Positions 26,566 to 34,719 of a stretch of 64,000 nucleotides of DNA are shown one piece after another. The stretch covers positions 113,302 through 177,301 of the forward strand of contig NZ_SJZG01000007.1 in NCBI RefSeq assembly GCF_004959775.1, read 5' to 3'. This stretch comes from Agromyces sp. H66. Its GTDB lineage: Bacteria; Actinomycetota; Actinomycetes; Actinomycetales; Microbacteriaceae. Positions within the stretch are counted from its first letter, which is position 1. Every line of letters starts with the position of its first letter. Below the pieces are notes generated by a model. That model saw only the letters and a program-made list of their open reading frames with translations, made no database searches and was not told the origin of the DNA. The position numbers and the translations under genes were made by a program.

Positions 26566-27414
26566 GTGACGTCGCTCCCATCGAAGACCTCCCTCGCCGT
26601 CGATGCCGTGCGGAAGGCGGGTGGTGTCGCGCGCACGCCACGCCTCATCGCCGACGGGCACTCCCCGTACGTCATCGCGCACACCGTTGCGGACCATGCA
26701 CTCGTGCGAGTGCGCCGGGGCTGGGTCGCGCAGCCCGACGCCGACGACGACCTCGTCGGTGCCGCGAAGCGGGGCGTCGTGCTCACGTGCGTGACCCAGG
26801 CACGCCGGCTCGGACTCTGGGTGCTCGACGAGACGAAACCGCATGTCGGGGCGCCCGCTCACGCCGGCCTCGTGCACGCCGACGACCGCCACGTGCACTG
26901 GGCCCGACCGGTGGTGCCGCGCCAACCCGATGCACTCGTCGACCCCATCGAGAACGTCCTCGCACTCGTCGCCGACTGCCGGCCACGCGACCATGCGCTG
27001 GCCGTCTGGGAGTCGGCGTTGCAGAAGGGACTCGTCAGCATCGAGGCGATGCGGCGCCTCGACCTGGGTCCGGCCGCGCGGTTGCTCTGCGAGATCGCGT
27101 CGCCGTGGTCGGACTCCGGACTCGAGAGCTTCGTCGTGCCGAGGCTGCGGTGGCTGCGCCTTCCCATCGTGCCGCAGGCGTGGATCGCGGGTCATCGCGT
27201 CGATTTCCTCATCGGCGAGCGGCTCGTGCTGCAGATCGACGGTGGTCATCATGTGGGGCCGCAGCGCGACTCGGACATCGCCCACGATGCCGCGCTCATG
27301 CTCATGGGCTACCACGTGGTGCGCGTCGGATACCGCGCGGTCGTCGAGCGGTGGCACGAGGTCCAGGACGTCGTCATGCGCGCCGTCGCTCAGGGGCTCC
27401 ACCGCGCGGCGTGA
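26566..27414 (+). CDS. DUF559-domain protein with AbiEi-like N-terminus
   Basis: A 282-residue protein common in actinobacteria. The N-terminal part (AVDAVRKAGGVARTPRLI..., VRVRRGWVAQP) resembles the winged-helix region of type IV antitoxin AbiEi-like proteins. The C-terminal part has the Vsr/restriction-endonuclease-like DUF559 fold with HRVDFLIGERLVLQIDGGHH near residues 207-226, holding the expected acidic residues. GTG 26566 is chosen because GAGACT lies six bases upstream, the leaderless pattern used by its neighbours; no ribosome site exists for the longer form starting at 26509. No partner toxin gene is adjacent. Biological role unknown. Confidence 0.8.
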   Translation: MTSLPSKTSLAVDAVRKAGGVARTPRLIADGHSPYVIAHTVADHALVRVRRGWVAQPDADDDLVGAAKRGVVLTCVTQARRLGLWVLDETKPHVGAPAHAGLVHADDRHVHWARPVVPRQPDALVDPIENVLALVADCRPRDHALAVWESALQKGLVSIEAMRRLDLGPAARLLCEIASPWSDSGLESFVVPRLRWLRLPIVPQAWIAGHRVDFLIGERLVLQIDGGHHVGPQRDSDIAHDAALMLMGYHVVRVGYRAVVERWHEVQDVVMRAVAQGLHRAA

Positions 27415-27478
27415 CCCAGCCGCAACCCGTGCGGCACCGATCGACCAACATGCTCCGGATGCGCGACGGGCCACCCGG

Positions 27479-28360
27479 CTAGGCGACGGGCAGTGCGAGC
27501 GCGCCGTCATCGACCGCCAGCCCGTCGTCGACGAGGCTCGCGATCGCGCGCTCGAGTTGCGCGGCATCCGGCCACAGCCCCTCGAGCTCGCCGCGCGCGA
27601 CCGGTCGGTGCGCCGCGCGCAGCTCGCGCATGACGAGCCCGCGCACCTGCCGGTCGGAGCCCTCGAATCGCGACTGCACCGCTCGCCGCGGCCCGCGGTA
27701 CACCGGGAAGCCCGCCGCGCGCCACGCGCACGACTCCGCGATCGGGCATGCGTCGCAGCGCGGGGAGCGCGCCGTGCACACCGTGGCGCCGAGTTCCATC
27801 GCCGCCGCGTTGAAGATGCGCGCCGCGGCATCCGATTCGGGCAGGAGCGCCGACATCGTCGCGAGGTCGCGCGCCGTCGACGGCGGCCCGGATTCGGACT
27901 GCCCGAGCACCGCGCGCGCGATGACGCGCCGGGTGTTGGTGTCGACCACCGGATGCCGCTTCCCGAACGCGAAGGCGGCGACGGCCCGCGCCGTGTACGG
28001 CCCGACGCCCTGCAGGGCGAGGAGGTCGTCGAGCGCCGAAGGCACCTCGCCGCCGTGCCGCTCGACGATCTCGACGGCCGCGCGGTGCAGCCACAGCGGC
28101 CGCCGCGGGTAGCCGAGTCGGTCCCAGGCGCGCACCGCCTCGGCGGGCGGCTCGGCGGCGAGCGAGGCGGGGGTGGGCCACCGCGCGATCCACGCCTCCC
28201 AGCGCGGCACGACGCGTGCGACCTGGGTCTGCTGCAGCATGAACTCGCTGACGAGCACGGCCCACGGGGACACCTCGGCGGCGCGCCAGGGCAGCGGACG
28301 TGCGGCATCCGCGAACCATCGGTTCAGCTCGGCCGCGAGGTCGGCATCGGAACGCGGCAT
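27479..28360 (-). CDS. mutY: A/G-specific adenine glycosylase MutY (short form)
   Basis: A 293-residue base-excision repair glycosylase removing A opposite 8-oxoG. The catalytic Glu is in SEFMLQQTQV near residue 38, the helix-hairpin-helix is LQGVGPYTARA near 114-124 with the catalytic Asp in PVVDTNTRR, and four cluster cysteines follow the pattern C-x6-C-x2-C-x5-C (CTARSPRCDACPIAESC). The C-terminal NUDIX-like 8-oxoG recognition domain of E. coli MutY is largely missing, as is common in actinobacteria. The ATG at 28360 lies six bases after TAGGCT on the minus strand (leaderless). Confidence 0.93.
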   Translation of the reverse strand: MPRSDADLAAELNRWFADAARPLPWRAAEVSPWAVLVSEFMLQQTQVARVVPRWEAWIARWPTPASLAAEPPAEAVRAWDRLGYPRRPLWLHRAAVEIVERHGGEVPSALDDLLALQGVGPYTARAVAAFAFGKRHPVVDTNTRRVIARAVLGQSESGPPSTARDLATMSALLPESDAAARIFNAAAMELGATVCTARSPRCDACPIAESCAWRAAGFPVYRGPRRAVQSRFEGSDRQVRGLVMRELRAAHRPVARGELEGLWPDAAQLERAIASLVDDGLAVDDGALALPVA

Positions 28361-28366
28361 CCCCTC

Positions 28367-28390
28367 AGCCTAGGTCCGGCGCACTACGAT
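28367..28390. promoter_or_regulatory. Divergent leaderless promoters, mutY / kinase gene
   Basis: The minus-strand TAGGCT (28367-28372) is six bases from the mutY ATG. The plus-strand TACGAT (28385-28390) is seven bases from the ATG at 28398. Only 12 bases separate the boxes. Confidence 0.55.
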
Positions 28391-28397
28391 CCTTGCC

Positions 28398-29000
28398 ATG
28401 GAACTGGTCACCACGCCGCGCGTCACGTTCCTCAGGGGGCTCGCCGACGAGATCATGCAGCACCACGGACGCGGCCGCACGATCGTCGCGATCGACGGTC
28501 CGCTGCAGACTGGCAAGACGCGGTTCGCCGACGACCTCGCGGCGGTGCTCCGCGAGCGGGGCCACCGGGTGTTCCGCGCGAGCATGGAGGGCTTCCACCG
28601 ATCGCGGGAGGCGCAGGACGAGTTCGGCGAGGACACGCCCGCCCGGTACTACCACTACGGCTTCGACGAGTCGGCCCTGCGTCGCGTGCTCGTCGAGCCG
28701 TTTCGGATGGGTGGGTCGACGGCGTTCGTGACGAGCACGTTCGACCCGGCCCGCGACACCTGGGTCGAGCCGAAGTGGATCACCGGGCCCGCCGACGCGA
28801 TCCTCGTGATCGACGGCCGCTTCCTGCTGCGGTCGCGGCTCAGCGACCTGTGGGACGTGCGGATCGCGCTCGACGGCGAGCCCACCGATCCGGCCGACGT
28901 GCTCGCATACGCCGAGACCGACCCGCGGCTCGTGGCCTCGGCGGTCGTGGACGATCGCGACCCCGAACATCCGAAACGCCGGTACTTCGACAGCTGCTGA
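28398..29000 (+). CDS. Uridine kinase-like P-loop protein
   Basis: A 200-residue P-loop kinase-like protein. The Walker A motif GPLQTGKTR is near residues 34-42, followed by a segment typical of the uridine kinase/phosphoribulokinase group (FRASMEGFHRSRE) and the late DDRDPEHPKRRYFDSC tail. Such proteins are often annotated as uridine kinase in actinobacteria, but the exact substrate is unproven. Start fixed by TACGAT seven bases upstream. It is divergent from mutY and convergent with the panE-like gene, with 6 bases between stops. Confidence 0.78.
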   Translation: MELVTTPRVTFLRGLADEIMQHHGRGRTIVAIDGPLQTGKTRFADDLAAVLRERGHRVFRASMEGFHRSREAQDEFGEDTPARYYHYGFDESALRRVLVEPFRMGGSTAFVTSTFDPARDTWVEPKWITGPADAILVIDGRFLLRSRLSDLWDVRIALDGEPTDPADVLAYAETDPRLVASAVVDDRDPEHPKRRYFDSC

Positions 29001-29006
29001 CCGCGC

Positions 29007-30002
29007 TCACCCCGGCACGGCGGCGAGCACGCGCGCGTCGGGCAGGTGCGATCCGGTCGCCTCGACCTCGTGCACCAGTTCGGTGAGCGCCGCGTTGACG
29101 GGCGCGTCGAGGCCGGCGGCGGATGCCTCGCGCACGACGGCCCCGTTGAGGTAGTCGACCTCGGTCGGCTGGCCGCGACGCAGGCTCTGCTGCGTCGACC
29201 CCAGGTTCGGCACGCTGCCCATGCGCACGCGCATGAGCCATGGCAGGAGCTGCCCGAGACCGAGCGGCAGTCGCGCGAACAACCGCAGCCGCCGGTCGCC
29301 GAGCCCCTGCAGCGACCCGAACCGGATGCCGCGGGCGATGCCCACTCGCACCGCCTCGCGCATCGACGCGGCGACGACCCGGCGCAGGCGGCGGTCGTCG
29401 ACGACGTCCTGCACGCTGCGACCGACGATCGCCGGCACGGCGTTCAGCATGTTGACGATGAGCTTCGTCCACTGCGCGCCGCGGAACCCGCCGATCGCGA
29501 CGACGGGGACCGCCTCGGAGAGCAGGGCGGCGGTGCGGCGGCTCTCCTCGTCGGGCGGGCCGTCGCCGCGCCCGAGGTAGCTCGTCGCCGGTGTCGTGAC
29601 CCGCACCACCCCCGGCTCGGTGTAGTTCGCGGCGATGATCGACAAGAGGCCCATGCACGACGAGTGCGGGAGGAGCCGCTCGGCGGTCGCGACGCCCTCG
29701 AGCCCGTTCTGCACGACGACGACGGGCACGCCGTCGACGGTCGCGGCGTTCGCGCCGATCGCGGCCGCCGCGTCCTGCGCCTTGGTGCACACGAGCACCA
29801 GGTCGGGACGTCTCGTCAGCACCTCCGACGCGGCGACGCGCGCCTGCGTCTCGCCGTAGCCGCCGCTCAGCCGGATCCCGCCCGAGCGGATCGCCTCGAG
29901 CCCAACGCCGCGGGCCGTCACCTCGACCTCGTGTCCCGCCCGCGCGAGCAGCGCCGCGAACGTGCCGCCGAGCGCGCCGGCGCCGATGATCCCGATCCTC
30001 AC
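29007..30002 (-). CDS. Ketopantoate reductase-family protein (PanE/ApbA)
   Basis: A 331-residue NADPH-dependent reductase. The N-terminal Rossmann motif is GIIGAGALGGTFAALLARAG, the conserved VVVVQNGLEG lies near residue 96, and the catalytic Lys is in AQWTKLIVNMLNAVPA. It would reduce 2-dehydropantoate to pantoate in CoA synthesis, though many paralogues act on other 2-oxoacids and no other pantothenate gene is nearby. GTG 30002 is chosen because TACGCT lies six bases upstream on the minus strand; the frame extends further with no better start. Confidence 0.85.
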   Translation of the reverse strand: MRIGIIGAGALGGTFAALLARAGHEVEVTARGVGLEAIRSGGIRLSGGYGETQARVAASEVLTRRPDLVLVCTKAQDAAAAIGANAATVDGVPVVVVQNGLEGVATAERLLPHSSCMGLLSIIAANYTEPGVVRVTTPATSYLGRGDGPPDEESRRTAALLSEAVPVVAIGGFRGAQWTKLIVNMLNAVPAIVGRSVQDVVDDRRLRRVVAASMREAVRVGIARGIRFGSLQGLGDRRLRLFARLPLGLGQLLPWLMRVRMGSVPNLGSTQQSLRRGQPTEVDYLNGAVVREASAAGLDAPVNAALTELVHEVEATGSHLPDARVLAAVPG

Positions 30003-30008
30003 CCTCCC

Positions 30009-30062
30009 AGCGTAGGGGCGGACCGGCCCCCGGGCGGTCGGGCGTGCCCGGACTGTTAGCCT
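30009..30062. promoter_or_regulatory. Divergent leaderless promoters, panE-like gene / truB
   Basis: The minus-strand TACGCT (30009-30014) lies six bases from GTG 30002. The plus-strand TAGCCT (30057-30062) lies seven bases from GTG 30070. Both genes lack ribosome sites at a normal distance. Confidence 0.55.
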
Positions 30063-30069
30063 GTACGGC

Positions 30070-30975
30070 GTGAACAGCGGCATCCTCCTCGTCGACAAGC
30101 CGAAGGGGATCACCAGCCACGACGTCGTGGCCCGCACGCGCCGCCTCGCCGGTACCCGCAAGGTCGGCCACGCGGGCACCCTCGATCCGATGGCCACGGG
30201 GCTGCTCGTCCTCGGCGTGAACCACGCGACGAGGCTCCTCCACCACCTCGTCGGCCTCGACAAGGAGTACCTCGCCACCATCCGGCTCGGCTTGGGCACG
30301 ACGACCGACGACGCCGAGGGCGAACCGCTCGCCGCGGCATCCGCCGACCGGCTCGACGCGGCGACCGAGGAGGCCGTCGCGGCCGGCATGCGACGGCTCA
30401 CGGGCGTCATCGAGCAGGTCCCGAGCGCCGTGAGCGCCGTGAAGGTGGCGGGCAAGCGCGCCTACCAGCGCGTGCGCGACGGTGAAGAGGTGACGCTCGC
30501 CGCGCGCACCGTGACGGTCGCGGCGTTCGACCTGCTCGCGGTACGCCGCGGCGACGAGTTCGTCGACGCCGACGTGCGCGTCGAATGCTCGTCGGGCACG
30601 TACGTCCGTGCGCTCGCCCGCGATCTCGGCGAGCACCTCGGCACGGGCGGCCACCTCACCGCGCTGCGCCGCACCCGGATCGGCGCCTTCGACGTCGACG
30701 AGGCGGCCGTGCTCGAGGAGCTGGACGTCGCGGCCTCGCTCGTGAGCCCGGCGGATGCCGCGAGGCGGGCGCTGCCCGTCGTGCACCTCACGGCGCAGCA
30801 GGCGACCGACCTGGGTCACGGCAAGCGCATCGAGGCATCCGGAGCCCCGGCGTTGTCGCCGGGCGACGCCATCGCCGCGATCGGCCCCGACGGGCGGCTC
30901 GTCGCGATCGTCGAGCGACGAGGGGACACCCTGAAGGTCGTGACCGGGTTCCCACCCGAGGAGGCGGACGCATGA
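30070..30975 (+). CDS. truB: tRNA pseudouridine(55) synthase TruB
   Basis: A 301-residue enzyme making pseudouridine 55 in the T-loop of tRNAs. The signature KPKGITSHDVV is near residues 9-19, the catalytic Asp is in GHAGTLDPMATGLL near 33-46, and LGLGTTTDDAEGE and SSGTYVRALARDLG are also present. A C-terminal PUA-like region ends the protein. The GTG start is set by the leaderless promoter. Its stop overlaps the next gene (ATGA). truB normally follows rbfA; here four unrelated genes separate them. Confidence 0.97.
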   Translation: MNSGILLVDKPKGITSHDVVARTRRLAGTRKVGHAGTLDPMATGLLVLGVNHATRLLHHLVGLDKEYLATIRLGLGTTTDDAEGEPLAAASADRLDAATEEAVAAGMRRLTGVIEQVPSAVSAVKVAGKRAYQRVRDGEEVTLAARTVTVAAFDLLAVRRGDEFVDADVRVECSSGTYVRALARDLGEHLGTGGHLTALRRTRIGAFDVDEAAVLEELDVAASLVSPADAARRALPVVHLTAQQATDLGHGKRIEASGAPALSPGDAIAAIGPDGRLVAIVERRGDTLKVVTGFPPEEADA

Positions 30976-31340
30976 TCGACTGGTTCACGTGGGTGCAGCT
31001 CGCGGTCGCCGTCACGGCCGGCCTCCTCTGCATCGTGCTCGGCCTCGCGGGACGCGCGCCGAACGACGTCACGAACGGCGCGCTCGCACTCGTCGAGGTG
31101 CTGCTCGTGGTGCAGCTCGTCGTCGCCATCGCGGCGCCCGCGTTCGGCAACGAGGCGACCGGTAGCCTCCTCGAGTTCTACACGTACCTCGTCGGCGCGC
31201 TGCTGCTGCCGCCCGCCGCGATCTTCTGGGGGCTGCTCGAGCGCAGCCGCTGGTCGACCGTGGTGCTGGGGGTCGCCGCGCTCGCCGTCGCGGTCATGGT
31301 GTACCGCATGCTGCAGATCTGGACCGTGCAGCAGGCCTAG
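30972..31340 (+). CDS. Small four-helix membrane protein, unknown function
   Basis: A 122-residue protein with four predicted transmembrane helices and almost no loops (starting MIDWFTWVQLAVAVTAGLL, ending in RMLQIWTVQQA). The ATG overlaps the truB stop, so it is translated by coupling. Such proteins between truB and ribF are frequent in Microbacteriaceae. No domain is recognised. Confidence 0.8.
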   Translation: MIDWFTWVQLAVAVTAGLLCIVLGLAGRAPNDVTNGALALVEVLLVVQLVVAIAAPAFGNEATGSLLEFYTYLVGALLLPPAAIFWGLLERSRWSTVVLGVAALAVAVMVYRMLQIWTVQQA

Positions 31341-31364
31341 CCGCGTCTGAGAGAATCGAACGAC

Positions 31365-31829
31365 ATGACCAACGTGCAGAGTGCCCGGCCCGAGACCGAT
31401 CGCAGGCGCCGGATGAGCGGCATCGGGCGCGTGCTCGTGGCCGTCTACGGCGTGCTCGCGCTCGCCGCGCTGGGCCGATCCTTCGTGCAGATCGTCGCGA
31501 AGTTCGACGAGGCGCCGCTCGCCTACGCGCTCTCCGCGCTCGCGGCGGCCGTGTACGTCGTCGCGACCGTCGCGCTCGTGCGCTCCGGTCGAGGCTGGTA
31601 TCGCGTCGCCTGGGCGACGATCGTCTTCGAATTCACGGGGGTCCTCGTGATCGGGACGCTCAGCATCGTGTACCCCGACCTCTTCCCCCATGACACGGTG
31701 TGGTCGTGGTTCGGTCGCGGCTACCTGTTCATCCCGCTGGTGCTGCCCGTGCTCGGCATGTGGTGGCTCGCGAAGCATCGTCCGCCGGCTGCGCCGAGCC
31801 GGGGCGCGAACGGGGCGGATGCCGCGTGA
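31365..31829 (+). CDS. Small four-helix membrane protein, unknown function
   Basis: A 154-residue membrane protein. A short polar N-terminus (about 20 residues) is followed by four predicted helices, with a conserved-looking loop after the third (SIVYPDLFPHDTVWSWFGRGYLFIP). ATG 31365 follows GAGAAT by eight bases, close to the leaderless pattern. It resembles actinobacterial integral membrane proteins found next to ribF. Its stop overlaps the ribF GTG, so ribF translation is coupled to it. Confidence 0.8.
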   Translation: MTNVQSARPETDRRRRMSGIGRVLVAVYGVLALAALGRSFVQIVAKFDEAPLAYALSALAAAVYVVATVALVRSGRGWYRVAWATIVFEFTGVLVIGTLSIVYPDLFPHDTVWSWFGRGYLFIPLVLPVLGMWWLAKHRPPAAPSRGANGADAA

Positions 31830-32758
31830 GGACGTTCAAGGGACTCGGCGCCGTCCCGCCGGGCTTCGGGCCGAGCGTGGTGACGATCGGCAAGTTCGAC
31901 GGCGTGCACGTGGGCCACCGTGCGGTCATCGACCGGGTGCACGATATCGCCGCGGCCGAGGACCTGCGCTCGGTCGTCGTGACGTTCGACCGCAATCCGC
32001 TCGAGCTCCTCGCGCCCGACAAGTGCCCCGAGTCGCTCGTGAGCGTGCGGCAGAAACTCGAGCTCATCGGCTCGACGGGAGTGGATGCCACGCTCCTGCT
32101 GCCGTTCGACCGGGCGCTCGCGTCGGTGCCCGCGACCGAGTTCGTCGAGCGCGTGCTCGTCGACGCGCTGCACGCGAAGGCCGTGCTCGTGGGCAGCGAC
32201 TTCCGCTACGGGGCACGCGGTGCCGGTGACGTCGACCTCCTCGTCGACCTCGGCGCGACGTTCGGCTTCCGGGTCGAGGTCGTCGACGACGTGCGTCCCG
32301 AGTCGGGACGCCGGGTCTCCTCCACGTGGATCCGCGAGCTCCTCGCGGAGGGCGACGTGCGGCAGGCGACGGAGCTCCTCGGCCACACGCCGACGGTCTC
32401 GGGCCTCGTCGTGCACGGCGCGAAGCGCGGTCGCGAGCTCGGATTCCCGACCGCGAACCTCAGTCCCGAGTCGGAGGGGCTGATCCCCGCCGACGGCGTC
32501 TACGCCGGTTGGCTCACGGATGCGGGCACCCGGTATCCGGCGGCCATCTCGGTCGGCGACAACCCGACGTTCGAGGGCGTGCCGAAGAAGCAGGTCGAGG
32601 CCTACGTGCTCGATCGCGACCTCGATCTCTACGATCACGTCGTCGACGTCGAGTTCGTCGAGCGCCTCCGCGGCATGGTCGCCTTCACGAGCGTCCCCGA
32701 CCTCGTCGAGACCATGCGCGACGACGTCGATCGCGCCCGCGCGGTGCTCGCCGACTGA
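31826..32758 (+). CDS. ribF: Bifunctional riboflavin kinase/FMN adenylyltransferase RibF
   Basis: A 310-residue enzyme making FMN and then FAD from riboflavin. The N-terminal nucleotidyltransferase domain has TIGKFDGVHVGHRAVI near residues 20-35 and STWIREL near 167. The C-terminal riboflavin kinase domain has the GRELGFPTANL motif near 201-211 and VEFVERLRGM near the end. GTG 31826 overlaps the preceding stop (GTGA). It is convergent with the unknown gene at 32801; both stop codons lie in the arms of one hairpin. No FMN riboswitch is visible. Confidence 0.96.
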   Translation: MRTFKGLGAVPPGFGPSVVTIGKFDGVHVGHRAVIDRVHDIAAAEDLRSVVVTFDRNPLELLAPDKCPESLVSVRQKLELIGSTGVDATLLLPFDRALASVPATEFVERVLVDALHAKAVLVGSDFRYGARGAGDVDLLVDLGATFGFRVEVVDDVRPESGRRVSSTWIRELLAEGDVRQATELLGHTPTVSGLVVHGAKRGRELGFPTANLSPESEGLIPADGVYAGWLTDAGTRYPAAISVGDNPTFEGVPKKQVEAYVLDRDLDLYDHVVDVEFVERLRGMVAFTSVPDLVETMRDDVDRARAVLAD

Positions 32759-32806
32759 GTCGCCACCGGGTCGGTCGCCGCCGGGTCAGTCGCCTCCGAC
32801 TCAGTC
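32753..32806. terminator. Shared bidirectional hairpin carrying both stop codons, with a 15-bp tandem repeat
   Basis: Arms GACTGAGTCG (32753-32762) and CGACTCAGTC (32797-32806) pair perfectly over 10 bases. The ribF stop TGA lies in the left arm and the stop of the minus-strand gene in the right arm. The loop is made of three degenerate 15-bp units starting GTCGCC at 32759, 32774 and 32789. Confidence 0.55.
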
Positions 32807-33466
32807 CTCGTCGGGTTCGCCCTCGCGCGCCGGTCCGGGTGCGGCGTCGCCGATGCCGGCGAGGAACCGGATGAGCTCGCGTGCCGTGCCGGCGAGCGCC
32901 GGTCCGTGACCGATGGTCCAGCCGGCATCCGTCGCGTGCAGGCTGTGGCCCGAGATGACGGCCCGGATCGGCGTCGGGGCGGCGGCCGCCCGGCGCAGTG
33001 CCACGGCTCCCGACGCGAGCGCCGGCACGGCCAGGTCGGCGCCGAGCGCGTCGCCGACGAGGACCGCCGCGACGACGGCGTCGTCGAGTTCGACGAGGCG
33101 GGTGGGTTGCCGGCGGTCGGTGATGTGCGTCGCGCGGGACTCCAGCGCGAATGCGGCGCGGGTCGGCGCGTCGGGGGTGACGGCGGGAGCGTGGGGATCC
33201 GCCTGCATGCCGAGGGCGCGCTGCGCCGCGTCGAGCGTGCGGCGTACGGGGCGCCGATCGAAGCCGGCGACGAGGTGCTCGACGACCGCCGCGACCGTGC
33301 CGCCGTCGTCGGTGGGTGCGGTCCACCCCGGTTCTCCGACGGCGCGGAGCGCGCGGGCGATCTCGCGCAGCACGGCCGCCGTAGGCGCTCGTCGGTCGCT
33401 CGTCACGTCGCGTTCGTCGGCGCGCGGCCGTTGACTGAGCGGGAGGTAGCGGGCGAAGTCGGCCAC
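32801..33466 (-). CDS. Hypothetical protein, unrecognised
   Basis: A 221-residue soluble protein. The C-terminal part (ISGHSLHATDAGWTIGHGPALAGTARELIRFLAGIG) loosely recalls the tail of mycothiol-dependent maleylpyruvate isomerase-like proteins, but the N-terminal DinB-like bundle with its metal-binding His residues is not convincing, so no function is given. Reality is supported by GTG 33466 lying six bases after a minus-strand TAGGCT and by the shared terminator with ribF. It is divergent from the MFS gene with overlapping -10 boxes. Confidence 0.72.
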   Translation of the reverse strand: MADFARYLPLSQRPRADERDVTSDRRAPTAAVLREIARALRAVGEPGWTAPTDDGGTVAAVVEHLVAGFDRRPVRRTLDAAQRALGMQADPHAPAVTPDAPTRAAFALESRATHITDRRQPTRLVELDDAVVAAVLVGDALGADLAVPALASGAVALRRAAAAPTPIRAVISGHSLHATDAGWTIGHGPALAGTARELIRFLAGIGDAAPGPAREGEPDED

Positions 33467-33472
33467 GCCACC

Positions 33473-33482
33473 AGCCTAGACT
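33473..33482. promoter_or_regulatory. Overlapping divergent -10 boxes
   Basis: The 10 bases AGCCTAGACT hold the minus-strand -10 TAGGCT (33473-33478) and the plus-strand -10 TAGACT (33477-33482), sharing the central TA. The minus-strand GTG start is six bases away. The plus-strand ATG at 33490 is seven bases away. The two promoters cannot be occupied together. Confidence 0.65.
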
Positions 33483-33489
33483 CGTGATG

Positions 33490-34707
33490 ATGCACCCGAT
33501 CCAGCCCCGTCCGTTGTGGGCCGGGCGAACGCTCGCGCTGGTCGGCATCGTGCTCGTCGCCTTCAACCTCCGAACGGCCGTGGCCTCGCTGTCGCCGATC
33601 ATCGTGCAACTCGAGCGCGACGTGGCGCTCTCACCCGTGATCGTGGGCCTGCTCGGCATGCTCCCGCCCCTCTGCTACGCCGTCTTCGGCATCGCCACGC
33701 CGGGCTTCGCCAAACGCGTCGGCCTCGAGATCGCGCTCATCGGGTCGCTCGTGGCGCTCGCCATCGGCCTTGCCGGACGCGGGCTCGCCGGTGACGCGCT
33801 GTGGCTGGTGGCCGCCAGCATGCTCACGTTCGCGGCGATCGGCGTCGGCAATGTGCTGCTGCCGCCCCTCGTGAAGCGCTACTTCCCCGACCGGATCGGG
33901 CTCATGACGACCCTGTACGTGACGGCGATGTCGGTGAGCACGTTCACGCCGCCGCTCATCGCCGTGCCGGTGGCGGATGCCGCGGGCTGGCGGGTCTCGC
34001 TCGGCCTCTGGGCGGTCGTGGCCGCCGTCGCGCTGCTGCCGTGGCTCGCGCTCCTCGTGCATCCGCGCCGGCAGGCCGCCGAAGTTCTGCCCGAGGGCGC
34101 GGCGCCCGGGCTGCTCCGCTTCGCGCTGCGCTCGCCGCTGGCCTGGGCCGTCACGATCCTCTTCATGGTGTCGGGTTTCAACGCGTACGCGGTGTTCGCG
34201 TGGCTGCCCTCGATCCTGGGCGACATCGCGGGCACCACGCCCGCGGAGTCGGGCGCGCTGCTCTCGCTCTTCGCCGCCATGGGCCTGCCGGCCGGCCTCG
34301 TGATTCCCATCATCGCGGCTCGGCATGGGAAGGTGCGGCTCCTCGTCGGCATCGCATCGACCGCGATCGTGGTGGGCTACGCGGGCCTGATCCTGGCTCC
34401 CACCTTCGAGACCTGGCTGTGGGTGGCGATCGCCGGCATCGGACCGCTGCTCTTCCCGCTCTCGCTCGTGCTCGTCAACCTTCGCACGCGTACGCACGAG
34501 GGCGCGGTCGCCCTGTCGGGGTTCGTGCAGTCGGTGGGCTACCTGATGGTCGCGGTCGGCCCATTCGCAGTCGGCCTGCTGCACGACGTGACCGGCGGCT
34601 GGCTCTGGCCGCTCCTGTTCCTGCTCGGCTCTGCGGTGCCCGCCGCGATCGCCGGTCTCGTCGCGTCACGGCCGAGGTACCTCGAGGACGAGCACGCGGA
34701 GGCGTGA
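33490..34707 (+). CDS. MFS transporter, CynX/NimT family
   Basis: A 405-residue transporter with 12 predicted helices. The first helix ends in VAFNLRTAVASLSPI, typical of the cyanate/2-nitroimidazole (CynX/NimT/YycB) branch of the major facilitator superfamily, and GLLGMLPPLCYAVFG begins the second. Substrate unknown; some relatives export small drugs. Of the in-frame starts at 33484, 33487 and 33490, ATG 33490 fits the leaderless -10 TAGACT best, because 33484 lies one base from the box. Confidence 0.9.
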   Translation: MHPIQPRPLWAGRTLALVGIVLVAFNLRTAVASLSPIIVQLERDVALSPVIVGLLGMLPPLCYAVFGIATPGFAKRVGLEIALIGSLVALAIGLAGRGLAGDALWLVAASMLTFAAIGVGNVLLPPLVKRYFPDRIGLMTTLYVTAMSVSTFTPPLIAVPVADAAGWRVSLGLWAVVAAVALLPWLALLVHPRRQAAEVLPEGAAPGLLRFALRSPLAWAVTILFMVSGFNAYAVFAWLPSILGDIAGTTPAESGALLSLFAAMGLPAGLVIPIIAARHGKVRLLVGIASTAIVVGYAGLILAPTFETWLWVAIAGIGPLLFPLSLVLVNLRTRTHEGAVALSGFVQSVGYLMVAVGPFAVGLLHDVTGGWLWPLLFLLGSAVPAAIAGLVASRPRYLEDEHAEA

Positions 34708-34719
34708 CCTCGCGCACGC

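Noticed and set aside
26342..26569. A 75-codon plus-strand frame between rbfA and the DUF559 gene.
   Set aside because: It coincides with the nested hairpins, is Arg/Pro/Ser-rich, has no ribosome site and no leaderless box.
26566..27414. AbiE-type toxin-antitoxin system.
   Set aside because: Only the AbiEi-like N-terminus is present, fused to DUF559; no AbiEii nucleotidyltransferase toxin gene is next to it.
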